Source of the DNA: Pseudomonadota bacterium
GTDB taxonomy: Bacteria > Pseudomonadota > Gammaproteobacteria > Steroidobacterales > Steroidobacteraceae
NCBI GenBank assembly: GCA_021780395.1
Contig: JAJXYU010000009.1
Coordinates: 1 to 6,615 of the forward strand
Length of the DNA: 6,615 nucleotides
Direction: 5' to 3'
Each line of letters starts with the position of its first letter. Positions within the stretch are counted from its first letter, which is position 1. The position numbers and the translations under genes are program-made. A model generated the notes under the pieces. The model worked only from the letters and a program-made list of their open reading frames with translations, had not been told where the DNA came from and searched no databases. Of the stretch, positions 1-6,472 are shown one piece after another.

Positions 1-1
1 C

Positions 2-1639
2 GGCCGGCGCGTCGACGATCTCGCGCAATTCACCGCCGTGCTCGCGACGCTGGCCGATGGACAGCGGGCGACGGTGCGCTACACGACCCTGCAGAACCCG
101 CGCGCGTCCGAGCTCAAGGTGATCCGGATGGACCGGCGGTGGTTCCCGGCGCGCGACTGCACCCGCGACGACCGCGCCGGGACCTGGGTATGCCGACGGC
201 TCGCGCCGGGTCCGCCGCCGCCGCCGCCGCGTCCGGCGTCGACGCGGTTCGTGCACACCGGCAATCCGCTGATCGACCGGCTGGCGCCGTCGCTGGTCGC
301 GGTGACTTTCGACATGCCGTATTCGGTGTCCGGCGTCACCGAGCGCCATTATCACGGTACCGGGGTGATCGTCGACGCGAAGCGCGGATTGGTCGTCACC
401 GACCGCAACACGGTGCCGGTCGCACTCGGCGACGTGCGCCTCACCTTCGCGAACACGGTCGAGGTGCCCGGCAAGGTCGTGTTCATCCATCCGCTGCACG
501 ACCTCGCGGTGATTTCGTACGATCCGCGGCTGATCGGCGATACGCCGGTGCGGGCCGCACGATTCGACCGCCGACCGCTGCAGGCGGGCGACCACGTCTG
601 GGTCATCGGTCAGCGCGGCGACGCGCGGGTCCTGTCGCAGGAGACCGAGGTCTCGGGGCGCGACGTCCTGTCGTTCCCGCTGTCCCGGACCCTGCGTTTC
701 CGTGACAGCAATATCGAGGTCGTGAACCTCGTGAACCCGCCGCACGACTACGACGGAGTGATCGTCGATCGGCGCGGCGACGTGCGGGCGCTGTGGTCGA
801 GCTTCGCGTACGACACGCCCCAGGGCATCGCGCAAACGAACCACGGGATCCCCGCGGGGCTGGTCGAGGAGATGATCAGCGACATCGAACAGCACCGCCC
901 GATCCGTTCCCTGGACACGGAATTCGGCGTCGACTCGCTCGCGGACGCCCGCAAGCTCGGCCTCACCGACGCGTGGGTGCAGCGCTTCGAGGCGCATGCG
1001 CAGCAGCGTCGTCAGGTCCTCGTGGTCCAGCGCGTCGCCGCCGGGTCGCCCGAGGCGAGCCAGCTGCGACCCGGCGATCTGCTGCTCGCGATCGATGGAC
1101 GCGTGGTGAACCGGTTCCGCGAGGCCGAGCGCGCCGTCCAGAAGACGAGCGTGGAGGTCACGATCTGGCGTGATGGCGCCGCGCGGACGCTGCGAATGGC
1201 GCCGGTCGCGCTCTGGGGTCGCGGCATCGATCGGGTGCTGCTCTGGGCGGGCGCAACGCTCCAGGCGCCATACCGCGCGCTCGCGATCCAGCGTGGCATC
1301 CCGCGCCGTGGCGTCTTCGTCTCGTTCTTCTATTTCGGATCGCCGGCCGCGCACTACGGCCTGTTCCCGGGACGACGGATCACCGAGGTCGACGGCCGTC
1401 CCGTCGCGAACCTCGACGCGTTCATCCGCGCGGTCGCCCGCAAGCCGCACCGTTCGTCGGTGCGCCTCAAGACCATATCCTGGAACGGCGAAGTCAACGT
1501 GATCACCTTGAAGCGCGACGATCACTATTGGCCTACCTACGAGCTCGACCGTCAGGCCGACGGAACGTGGCGGCGGATCGATCTCGACGCGCCGGCCGCG
1601 GCCGCCGTCCGGCCCGCCGGGACGAGCCGCCCACGGTGA
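2..1639 (+). CDS. C-terminal part of a tandem HtrA-like (Nma111/DEG7-type) protein with degenerate protease domain and PDZ domains; 5' end outside window
   Basis: The reading frame is open from the first complete codon (position 2) to TGA 1637-1639, 545 residues, and its first residues already read like the end of a PDZ domain, so the true start lies upstream; the GTG at 38 is only an internal codon. In order: PDZ tail (about 1-50), a stretch with RRWF and DDRAGTW (44-62), six prolines (71-76), a trypsin-like fold (about 90-297), then PDZ domains (about 332-402 and 417-507) and an HYWPT motif (508-512). In the protease fold the usual catalytic His is Asn (N136, in TDRNTV), the Asp is kept (D167, in HPLHDLAV), and the GNSGG serine loop is replaced by HDYDG (248-252), so it should be inactive. 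From memory, GLVV-DRNTV, HPLHD and HYWPT...WRR resemble the second repeat of plant DEG7 and fungal Nma111. An active first protease repeat may lie upstream (inference). Cell location cannot be judged without the N-terminus. Last 4 bases may overlap the next gene. Confidence 0.85.
   Translation, partial: GRRVDDLAQFTAVLATLADGQRATVRYTTLQNPRASELKVIRMDRRWFPARDCTRDDRAGTWVCRRLAPGPPPPPPRPASTRFVHTGNPLIDRLAPSLVAVTFDMPYSVSGVTERHYHGTGVIVDAKRGLVVTDRNTVPVALGDVRLTFANTVEVPGKVVFIHPLHDLAVISYDPRLIGDTPVRAARFDRRPLQAGDHVWVIGQRGDARVLSQETEVSGRDVLSFPLSRTLRFRDSNIEVVNLVNPPHDYDGVIVDRRGDVRALWSSFAYDTPQGIAQTNHGIPAGLVEEMISDIEQHRPIRSLDTEFGVDSLADARKLGLTDAWVQRFEAHAQQRRQVLVVQRVAAGSPEASQLRPGDLLLAIDGRVVNRFREAERAVQKTSVEVTIWRDGAARTLRMAPVALWGRGIDRVLLWAGATLQAPYRALAIQRGIPRRGVFVSFFYFGSPAAHYGLFPGRRITEVDGRPVANLDAFIRAVARKPHRSSVRLKTISWNGEVNVITLKRDDHYWPTYELDRQADGTWRRIDLDAPAAAAVRPAGTSRPR
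212..229 (+). repeat. (CCG)6 trinucleotide repeat encoding six prolines
   Basis: Six consecutive CCG codons encode a polyproline run in the linker between the preceding PDZ tail and the degenerate protease domain of the HtrA-like protein. Such a run is expected to stall ribosomes unless EF-P acts, and a pure codon repeat can change length by slippage without breaking the frame. Seen directly; the functional reading is inference. Confidence 0.8.
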
Positions 1640-1640
1640 G
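1635..1640 (+). promoter_or_regulatory. Shine-Dalgarno GGTGAG favouring the ATG at 1648
   Basis: GGTGAG lies 7 nt before ATG 1648 and overlaps the stop codon of the HtrA-like gene. The competing GTG start at 1636 forms a GTGA overlap with that stop and has only a weak upstream GAG at 1624-1626. ATG plus good spacing favours 1648, but the GTGA overlap is typical of coupled genes, so the choice is not settled. Confidence 0.4.
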
Positions 1641-1647
1641 CGTCGCG

Positions 1648-2628
1648 ATGCCGGAGGACATCGGCGCGGCCGTCGCGGTGCTGCGCGCCGGCGGGCTCGT
1701 CGCGTTCCCGACCGAGACCGTATACGGGCTCGGTGCGGATGCGGCGGACCGTGCCGCGGTCGCGAAGATCTTCGCGCTGAAGGGGCGTCCGAGCGACCAT
1801 CCGGTGATCGTGCACATCGACGACCCGCGGCGCCTGCCGCGATGGGTGCGCGAGATGCCCGAGCCCGCGCGCGCGCTCGCGGCGCGCTTCTGGCCGGGAC
1901 CGCTCACGTTGATCCTGCCGAAGTCGGACGAGGTCGACGAGGTCGTCACCGGCGGCCAGGACAGCGTCGGGATCCGCGTGCCGTCGCATCCGGTCGCGCA
2001 GCGCCTGCTGCGGGCGTTCGGCGGTGGTATCGCCGCGCCGTCCGCGAACCGTTACGGGCATCTGAGTCCGACGCGAGCGGCGCACGTGCGCGAAGAGTTC
2101 GGCGACGCGGTGCCGGTCGTGCTCGACGGCGGCGAGTCGCAGATCGGTCTCGAATCGACGATCGTCGCGTGTCTCGGCGACGGCGTGCGGCTGCTGCGGC
2201 CCGGGAACATCACCCGCGCGCAGATCGCCGCGGTCGCCGGTGTGCTCGTCGAGACCGGCGAGGCGCCACGTGTGCCGGGCGACCGGAGTCTGCACTACGC
2301 ACCGCGCACGCCGCTCGAGCTCATTCCGGCGTCGCAGCTTTCGTCGCGGATCGCATCGATCACGGCGAGCGGCGGGCGTGTCGCGGTGCTCGGGCGTGGG
2401 CCGGCGCCGTCGGGTCGACGCCCGGCGGTGGTCTGGCTGGAAGCCGCGATCGACGCGCAGGCCTATGCGCACGATCTGTACGACCGGTTGCGCACGCTCG
2501 ATCATGCCGGCTGCGCCCGGATCCTGGTCGAGACGCCGCCCCGGGACGAGTCCTGGATCGCCGTCAACGACCGCTTGCGGCGCGCCTGCGGTCTCGGCGG
2601 TCGCGCGATCGAACCGGGAGCCGATTGA
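1648..2628 (+). CDS. tsaC: L-threonylcarbamoyladenylate synthase (TsaC/Sua5 family, long form)
   Basis: This enzyme makes L-threonylcarbamoyl-AMP from threonine, bicarbonate and ATP in the cytoplasm; TsaD with TsaB/TsaE then transfers the group to A37 of ANN-decoding tRNAs (t6A). The 326-residue product starts with the YrdC fold: FPTETVYGLGADA (20-32), the nucleotide-binding KGRPSDHP (45-52, K45 and R47 the KxR pair), FWPGPLTLILP (81-91), PSAN (131-134, the SxN motif), GLESTIV (167-173) and LLRPGNIT (182-189). A linker ending in HYAP (216-219) leads to a C-terminal Sua5 domain of about 105 residues, so this is the Sua5-like form, not the short TsaC of about 190 residues. All expected active-site motifs are present, so it should be functional. 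The start could instead be GTG 1636, adding four residues and overlapping the previous stop. Its TGA overlaps the next gene's ATG (ATGA, 2625-2628 region), suggesting translational coupling. Confidence 0.95.
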   Translation: MPEDIGAAVAVLRAGGLVAFPTETVYGLGADAADRAAVAKIFALKGRPSDHPVIVHIDDPRRLPRWVREMPEPARALAARFWPGPLTLILPKSDEVDEVVTGGQDSVGIRVPSHPVAQRLLRAFGGGIAAPSANRYGHLSPTRAAHVREEFGDAVPVVLDGGESQIGLESTIVACLGDGVRLLRPGNITRAQIAAVAGVLVETGEAPRVPGDRSLHYAPRTPLELIPASQLSSRIASITASGGRVAVLGRGPAPSGRRPAVVWLEAAIDAQAYAHDLYDRLRTLDHAGCARILVETPPRDESWIAVNDRLRRACGLGGRAIEPGAD

Positions 2629-3809
2629 TGCCGAGGAATTCGCCGATCGTGTTGGATCCGTGCCGGGATCCGTTCGCGGCGGATGCGGTCGAGCGGCTCG
2701 CGCAGCTCTACGGGTCGCCGCTGCTGATCGTCGATGCCGAGCGTCTGCGCGAGCGCTATCGGCGGCTCGCGGGCGCGCTGCCCGGCGTGCGGCTGCACTT
2801 CGCGCTGAAGCCGCTGCCGCACCGCGCGGTCGTCGAGGTCTTGCGTGACGAAGGGGCGTCGTTCGACCTCGCGACCAACGGCGAGGTCGAGCTGGTGCGT
2901 CGGGCGGGCATCGCGCCCGGGCGTTGCATCCATACCCATCCGATCAAACGCGACGGCGACATCCGCACCGCGCTCGCGGCCGGGATCGACACGTTCGTCG
3001 TCGACAACCCGGACGAGGTGCGCAAGTTCGCGACACACCGCCGGCAGGCCGGCCTGCTGATCCGGGTCGCGTTCCGCAACCCCGGCGCGGTCTGCGACCT
3101 CTCGCGCAAGTTCGGCTGCGAGCCGGCCGAAGTCATGCCGCTGATCGAACTCGCCGAGTCGCTCGACGTGCGGGTGCGCGGGCTGTCGTTCCACGTGGGC
3201 TCCCAGGCGCCGGATCCGGCGATGCACGTCGAGGCGATCGAGGCGTGTGCCGGTCTGATCGCCCGGGCCGCCGCGCGCGGCACCGCGCTCGGGATCCTCG
3301 ACATCGGTGGCGGATTTCCCGCCGACTATCGCGAGCCGATGTTGCCGATCGAGCCGTTCTGCGCGCCGATCCGAGCGGCGCTCGCCGCGCTTCCGCGCGG
3401 CGTGCAGCCGATCGCGGAACCCGGACGGACCATCGTCGCGCCGGCCGCGATCGGACTCTCGACCGTGATGGGGCGCGCGAAGCGCGGGGATCGCTGGTGG
3501 TATTACCTCGACGACGGCCTGTATGGCTCGTACAGCGGCCGGTTGTACGATCATGCGAGTTATCCGATCGAGGCGCTGAACGGCGGCGGCGAACCGCTGC
3601 CGTCGGTGCTCGCGGGGCCGACCTGCGACAGCATCGACGTGATCGAGGAGGAAATCGCGCTGCCCTTGCTCGCGGTCGGCGACCGGGTCATCGGGCGATC
3701 GATGGGCGCCTATACCTGGGCGTCGGCGTCGGAGTTCAACTTCTTCCCGAAGGCGACCGTGCTCGTCGTCGATCGGGGCCGGATCCTCGACGCGCCATAT
3801 TCGCCGTGA
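2628..3809 (+). CDS. Type III PLP-dependent basic amino acid decarboxylase (ornithine/lysine decarboxylase-like)
   Basis: Predicted to decarboxylate L-ornithine (to putrescine) and perhaps L-lysine (to cadaverine) in the cytoplasm. The 393-residue protein has the alanine-racemase-type barrel plus beta domain of eukaryotic-type ODC: PLP lysine K61 in FALKPLPH, FDLATNGE (79-86), HVGSQ with H189, DIGGGFP (225-231) for the PLP phosphate, EPGR (264-267), LYDHA with D308 at the place of the ODC aspartate that binds the substrate's distal amine, GPTCDSID (330-337) with the C333/D334 pair, and MGAYT with Y362. The Cys-Asp pair argues against diaminopimelate decarboxylase, which has Cys-Glu. Length fits bacterial enzymes and lacks the vertebrate ODC C-terminal tail. 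ATG 2628 overlaps the previous stop by one base (TGATG) and has GGGAG at 2616-2620, spacing 7. Preference for ornithine over lysine is inferred from motifs recalled from the family; other basic amino acid substrates remain possible. Confidence 0.9.
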   Translation: MPRNSPIVLDPCRDPFAADAVERLAQLYGSPLLIVDAERLRERYRRLAGALPGVRLHFALKPLPHRAVVEVLRDEGASFDLATNGEVELVRRAGIAPGRCIHTHPIKRDGDIRTALAAGIDTFVVDNPDEVRKFATHRRQAGLLIRVAFRNPGAVCDLSRKFGCEPAEVMPLIELAESLDVRVRGLSFHVGSQAPDPAMHVEAIEACAGLIARAAARGTALGILDIGGGFPADYREPMLPIEPFCAPIRAALAALPRGVQPIAEPGRTIVAPAAIGLSTVMGRAKRGDRWWYYLDDGLYGSYSGRLYDHASYPIEALNGGGEPLPSVLAGPTCDSIDVIEEEIALPLLAVGDRVIGRSMGAYTWASASEFNFFPKATVLVVDRGRILDAPYSP

Positions 3810-4258
3810 CCACCGCGATTCACCGGCTCGTCGATCGATGTCGTGCCGCCGATCATCCGGCGGTCGTCGCGCGACTGCGCTCGGGCTGGGCGGTGCTCGG
3901 CGAGCGGCAGGTGTTCGCCGGGTACTGTCTCCTGCTGCCGGATCCGGTCGTGCCGCACTTGAACGCGCTCGCGAACGACGCGCGCGCGACGTTCCTCGAC
4001 GACATGGGCAGGCTTGGCGATGCGCTGATCGCGGCGACCGGGGCGATCCGCATCAATTATGCGATGTTCGGCAATGCCGAACCCGCGCTGCACGCGCACC
4101 TGTTCCCCCGGTTCGCCGACGAACCGGCGAGCACGCGAGGGCGGCAGCCCTGGGCATTCGACTGGAATGCCGCGCCGCCGTTCAGCGAAGCGGCGCATGG
4201 CGCGATTCTGGGCCGCCTCCGCGCGGCCTTGCCGCGCGAAACGACGCCGCTCACCTAG
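3806..4258 (+). CDS. HIT-family protein with first motif histidine replaced by alanine
   Basis: A 150-residue protein of the histidine triad superfamily, whose members hydrolyse or transfer nucleotides (for example Ap4A or AMP-lysine substrates) in the cytoplasm. N-terminal [17 protein letters not shown] (30-46) matches the family's core strand region, and N89 to R102 contains the active-site segment ALHAHLFPR. In the usual H-x-H-x-H arrangement the catalytic second His is H96 and the third is H98, but the first position is A94. The C-terminal [13 protein letters not shown] (114-126) is a conserved-looking tail I associate with a bacterial HIT subgroup, from memory only. Start GTG 3806 overlaps the decarboxylase stop as GTGA with no clear Shine-Dalgarno, so it probably depends on translational coupling. 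The 3' end overlaps the convergent minus-strand gene by 8 bp. Substrate unknown; hydrolase activity likely but unproven given A94. Confidence 0.85.
   Translation: MTTAIHRLVDRCRAADHPAVVARLRSGWAVLGERQVFAGYCLLLPDPVVPHLNALANDARATFLDDMGRLGDALIAATGAIRINYAMFGNAEPALHAHLFPRFADEPASTRGRQPWAFDWNAAPPFSEAAHGAILGRLRAALPRETTPLT
4108..4127. repeat. Perfect 8-bp inverted repeat in the HIT gene
   Basis: CCGGTTCG, a 4-nt loop (CCGA), then CGAACCGG. It could form a stable hairpin in the HIT mRNA just after the active-site codons. It lies in conserved coding sequence with no T run after it, so a terminator role is unlikely and it may be coincidental in GC-rich DNA. Confidence 0.45.
4220..4238. repeat. GC-only 8-bp inverted repeat near the convergent 3' ends (possible transcription-end structure)
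   Basis: CGCGCGGC, loop CTT, GCCGCGCG: a perfect stem in the last codons of the HIT gene, 17 bases before its stop and just downstream of the minus-strand gene's stop (4251-4253). On the minus strand it would sit about 12 nt after the stop, a normal place for a terminator, but no U-tract follows on either strand. It may still stabilise 3' ends or slow polymerase; that is inference. Confidence 0.35.
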
Positions 4259-6410
4259 ACGAATTCGCCGGGGTCGCGGCGGTGTCGGCCGACGGATTCG
4301 CGAGCCCGTGCGAGTTTCCGGGACCGGCGGGGGCATTCTGGATGCCGAGCGCGGCCAGCAGCGCGCCGAAGTCGCGAATCGGCGCCGTGCAGACGGTGCC
4401 GACGCACAGGTAGGCGATCGGGCCGCGCTCCGCCGGCTTGTCGGCGAGGGCGGCCGGCAATCCGGGCTCGTCCGCCGGAATCGCGAACACGCTGCGCTCG
4501 GGCGCGTACAGCCGGTGCAGCTCGCGCGCCCAGCGCCCGGCCTCGTCGCCGCCGCCGCGGATCACGACCGTCTTCGGGACCCGCCGATCGCATTCCAGCG
4601 CATTCACCATGCCCATGTGCGCCGCCGGATCCGTCCGCATCGGCCGTGTCGCCGCGGCGAGCGCGCGGCGCGCCGCACGCAGGTAGCGAGGTTCGCCGGC
4701 GAGGTAGCCGATCCGCAGCAAGGTCTCGGCGGCGACCGCGTTGCCGGACGGGGTCGCGTCGTCGCCGAACGATTTCAGACGGCCGAGCGGCGCTTCGTCG
4801 CCGTCCGCGGTGAAGAAGAACCCGCCGTTCGGCACGTCCTCGAAGCGCTCGAGCAGGATGTCCGCGAGCCTGGTCAGACGGGTGTAATCGCGAGTGCGCC
4901 AGCGGGTCTGCAGCAGCTCGAGGAGTGCATCGGCGAGGAGCGCGTGATCGTCGAGATACGCGGGGAAACGCGTGCGGTCACCGGCGCGGACCGCGTGCAG
5001 GCGCCCGTCGCGCCAGAGATGCGCTTCGACGAAATCCGCGGCATCCAGCGCGGCTTGCGCGAGATCCGCGCGTTCCAGCGTGCGCGCGGCGATCGCGAGT
5101 CCCTTGATCATCAGCGCGTTCCACGCGGTCAGGATCTTCTCGTCGCGCGCCGGGCGCGATCGGTGGGCGCGGTGCGCCGCGAGCGTCCGGCACCCACGGG
5201 CGAGCGTCGCCTCGACCTCGGCTTCGGTGCAGTCGAACCGCTCCGCGAGCCGCGTCACCGATTCCGTCGCGACCAGGTGCCAGCGACCGTCGACGTTCGG
5301 TGCGCCGTCCAGGCCGAAGCGCGCGGCGAACACGGTGAAATCCGGCGGCTCGAGCTGCGCCGCGACCGCCTCGCGATCCCAGAGGTAATACGCGCCCTCG
5401 TGGCCGTCCGAATCCGCGTCGAGACTCGCGTAGAACCCGCCCTCCGGCGCACGCATCTCGCGCAGCGCCCAGCCGGCCGTCTCGGCGGCGACGTGCGCGA
5501 ATAGCGTTTCGCCGGTTGCGGCGTAGGCCTGGGCGTACAGCGCGAGCAGGCTGGCGTTGTCATAGAGCATCTTCTCGAAATGCGGGATGCGCCACGCGCG
5601 ATCCACCGCATAGCGGTGAAAGCCGCCGCCGATCGCATCCCGAATCCCGCCTTCGGCGATCCGGGTGAGGCTGAGCGCGGCCATGAACAGCGCGTGCAGG
5701 TCCGGAGCGTCCGTGCTCGAGGTCGCGTACCAGTGCCGCAGCGCGCGTTCGATCATGGCCGGATGAGGGAATTTCGGCGCGGTGCCGAATCCGCCGTGTT
5801 CGGGATCGAAGGCCGCGGCGAGTGCCGTCCGCGCGGCGTCGATCGGCGCGGCGTCGATCGGCGCAGCATCGATCGAGACATCCGGCGGTCCGCCCGTCGG
5901 TTGCACGGCGGCGATCGCCGCGTCGAGCGCGTCGCGCTGCGCGCGGATCCTGGCGCGATTCGTCGCGAAGTAATCGGCGACGCGATCCAGGAGATCGGTA
6001 AAGCCCGGCAGGCCCCGGCCGGCGTCGCGAGGGAAATAGGTGCCGCCGAAGAACGGCCGCCGATCATCGGGTGCGAGGAACATCGTCAGCGGCCATCCGC
6101 CCGGCGAGCGGGTGAGCAACTGCAGCGCGAGCTGGTAGGCCCGGTCGACGTCCGGCCGTTCCTCCCGGTCCACCTTCACGTTCACGAACCGCGCGTTCAT
6201 CACCGCGGCGATCGCGGGGTCGGCGAACGACTCGTGCGACATCACGTGGCACCAATGGCACGCCGAGTAGCCGACCGACAGGAGCACGGGCTTGTCCTCG
6301 GCGAGTGCCCGCGTGAACGCCTCGTCGCCCCATGGAAACCAGTCGACCGGATGGCCGGCGTGCTGCAGCAGATAAGCGCTGGTTTCCGTCTGCAGCCGGT
6401 TGCGGCGCAT
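4251..6410 (-). CDS. Thioredoxin-domain protein of the YyaL/SPATA20 family (DUF255)
   Basis: A 719-residue protein of the conserved but poorly characterised family represented by B. subtilis YyaL and mammalian SPATA20. The N-terminal thioredoxin-like domain (about 1-165) has the family opening [21 protein letters not shown] (with PWG following), the CHWCH motif (51-55, a CxxC pair at C51 and C54), and [12 protein letters not shown] and FFGGTYFP (104-127). The rest is an alpha/alpha-barrel region resembling N-acylglucosamine 2-epimerases: [10 protein letters not shown] (261-270), [10 protein letters not shown] (277-286), [15 protein letters not shown] (330-344), [15 protein letters not shown] (425-439) and DATPSGNA (551-558). 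A C-terminal cysteine pair, C669 and C674, also fits the family. Length and motifs indicate an intact gene. Start ATG 6410 is chosen because the family sequence begins there and GAGGTG lies 7 nt upstream; an in-frame ATG at 6518 would add 36 unrelated residues and run into the divergent gene. A redox role is suggested by CHWCH; the substrate is unknown. Confidence 0.93.
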   Translation of the reverse strand: MRRNRLQTETSAYLLQHAGHPVDWFPWGDEAFTRALAEDKPVLLSVGYSACHWCHVMSHESFADPAIAAVMNARFVNVKVDREERPDVDRAYQLALQLLTRSPGGWPLTMFLAPDDRRPFFGGTYFPRDAGRGLPGFTDLLDRVADYFATNRARIRAQRDALDAAIAAVQPTGGPPDVSIDAAPIDAAPIDAARTALAAAFDPEHGGFGTAPKFPHPAMIERALRHWYATSSTDAPDLHALFMAALSLTRIAEGGIRDAIGGGFHRYAVDRAWRIPHFEKMLYDNASLLALYAQAYAATGETLFAHVAAETAGWALREMRAPEGGFYASLDADSDGHEGAYYLWDREAVAAQLEPPDFTVFAARFGLDGAPNVDGRWHLVATESVTRLAERFDCTEAEVEATLARGCRTLAAHRAHRSRPARDEKILTAWNALMIKGLAIAARTLERADLAQAALDAADFVEAHLWRDGRLHAVRAGDRTRFPAYLDDHALLADALLELLQTRWRTRDYTRLTRLADILLERFEDVPNGGFFFTADGDEAPLGRLKSFGDDATPSGNAVAAETLLRIGYLAGEPRYLRAARRALAAATRPMRTDPAAHMGMVNALECDRRVPKTVVIRGGGDEAGRWARELHRLYAPERSVFAIPADEPGLPAALADKPAERGPIAYLCVGTVCTAPIRDFGALLAALGIQNAPAGPGNSHGLANPSADTAATPANSSR
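5831..5875. repeat. Three tandem 15-bp units inside the DUF255 gene
   Basis: GCGCGGCGTCGATCG occurs at 5831-5845 and 5846-5860, and with two changes at 5861-5875. On the minus strand it encodes the repeat [14 protein letters not shown] (residues about 180-193), in the linker between the thioredoxin and barrel domains. The unit is a multiple of 3, so copy-number change keeps the frame; the linker position should tolerate length change. Confidence 0.85.
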
Positions 6411-6414
6411 CGCG

Positions 6415-6429
6415 CGACACCTCGTGTCG
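6415..6429 (-). promoter_or_regulatory. Palindrome enclosing the ribosome binding site of the DUF255 gene
   Basis: On the minus strand CGACAC-GAG-GTGTCG forms a 6-bp stem with a 3-nt loop. The Shine-Dalgarno GAGGTG (6418-6423) occupies the loop and half of one arm, 7 nt before ATG 6410. Folding in the mRNA would mask it partly; as DNA the same palindrome could be a small operator. It also sits between the -10 element of the plus-strand promoter and its -35 region. Structure seen; role inferred. Confidence 0.4.
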
Positions 6430-6431
6430 GG

Positions 6432-6437
6432 TAGAAT
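6432..6437 (+). promoter_or_regulatory. Probable -10 element (TAGAAT) for the rlmI-like gene
   Basis: TAGAAT matches sigma-70 TATAAT at five of six positions and lies 28 nt before ATG 6466, giving a predicted 5' leader of about 20 nt. No convincing -35 hexamer is found 16-18 bp upstream; TTGCGG at 6400-6405 is too far (26 bp). An activator may be needed, or the promoter is weak. Confidence 0.45.
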
Positions 6438-6444
6438 GCCGGCC

Positions 6445-6472
6445 ACTATAGCCGAATCGTCCAGGATGCCCA
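6445..6472 (-). promoter_or_regulatory. Probable sigma-70 promoter for the DUF255 gene
   Basis: On the minus strand a -35-like TGGGCA (6467-6472, four of six consensus positions) is followed by a 16-bp spacer and a -10 TATAGT (6445-6450, five of six). Initiation near 6438 would give a leader of about 28 nt containing the GAGGTG ribosome site. The -35 lies over the first codons of the divergent gene. Confidence 0.45.

Noticed and set aside
38..40. GTG as the real start of the HtrA-like gene
   Set aside because: The frame is open to the left edge and the preceding 12 codons read as PDZ sequence, so the gene starts outside the window.
1552..2505. 317-residue minus-strand open frame opposite tsaC
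   Set aside because: Arg/Asp-rich product with no recognisable motif; a mirror of codon bias in GC-rich DNA opposite a well-supported gene.
2502..3554. 350-residue minus-strand open frame opposite the decarboxylase gene
   Set aside because: Low-complexity Arg-rich translation, no family motif, fully covered by a gene with intact catalytic motifs.
2628..3809. Diaminopimelate decarboxylase (lysA)
   Set aside because: The Cys-Asp pair in GPTCDSID and the LYDHA aspartate match ornithine/lysine decarboxylases; LysA has Cys-Glu at that site.
4108..4127. Intrinsic terminator within the HIT gene
   Set aside because: The inverted repeat is perfect but has no T run after it on either strand and sits in conserved coding sequence.
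4059..5504. 481-residue plus-strand open frame opposite the DUF255 gene
   Set aside because: Arg-rich shadow with no motif, starting inside the HIT gene; the minus strand has clear family motifs throughout.
6400..6405. TTGCGG as the -35 of the rlmI-like promoter
   Set aside because: The spacing to TAGAAT is 26 bp, well beyond the 16-18 bp that sigma-70 tolerates.
5580..6434. 284-residue plus-strand open frame near the right end
   Set aside because: Same shadow pattern opposite the CHWCH-containing domain; no promoter or ribosome site of note.
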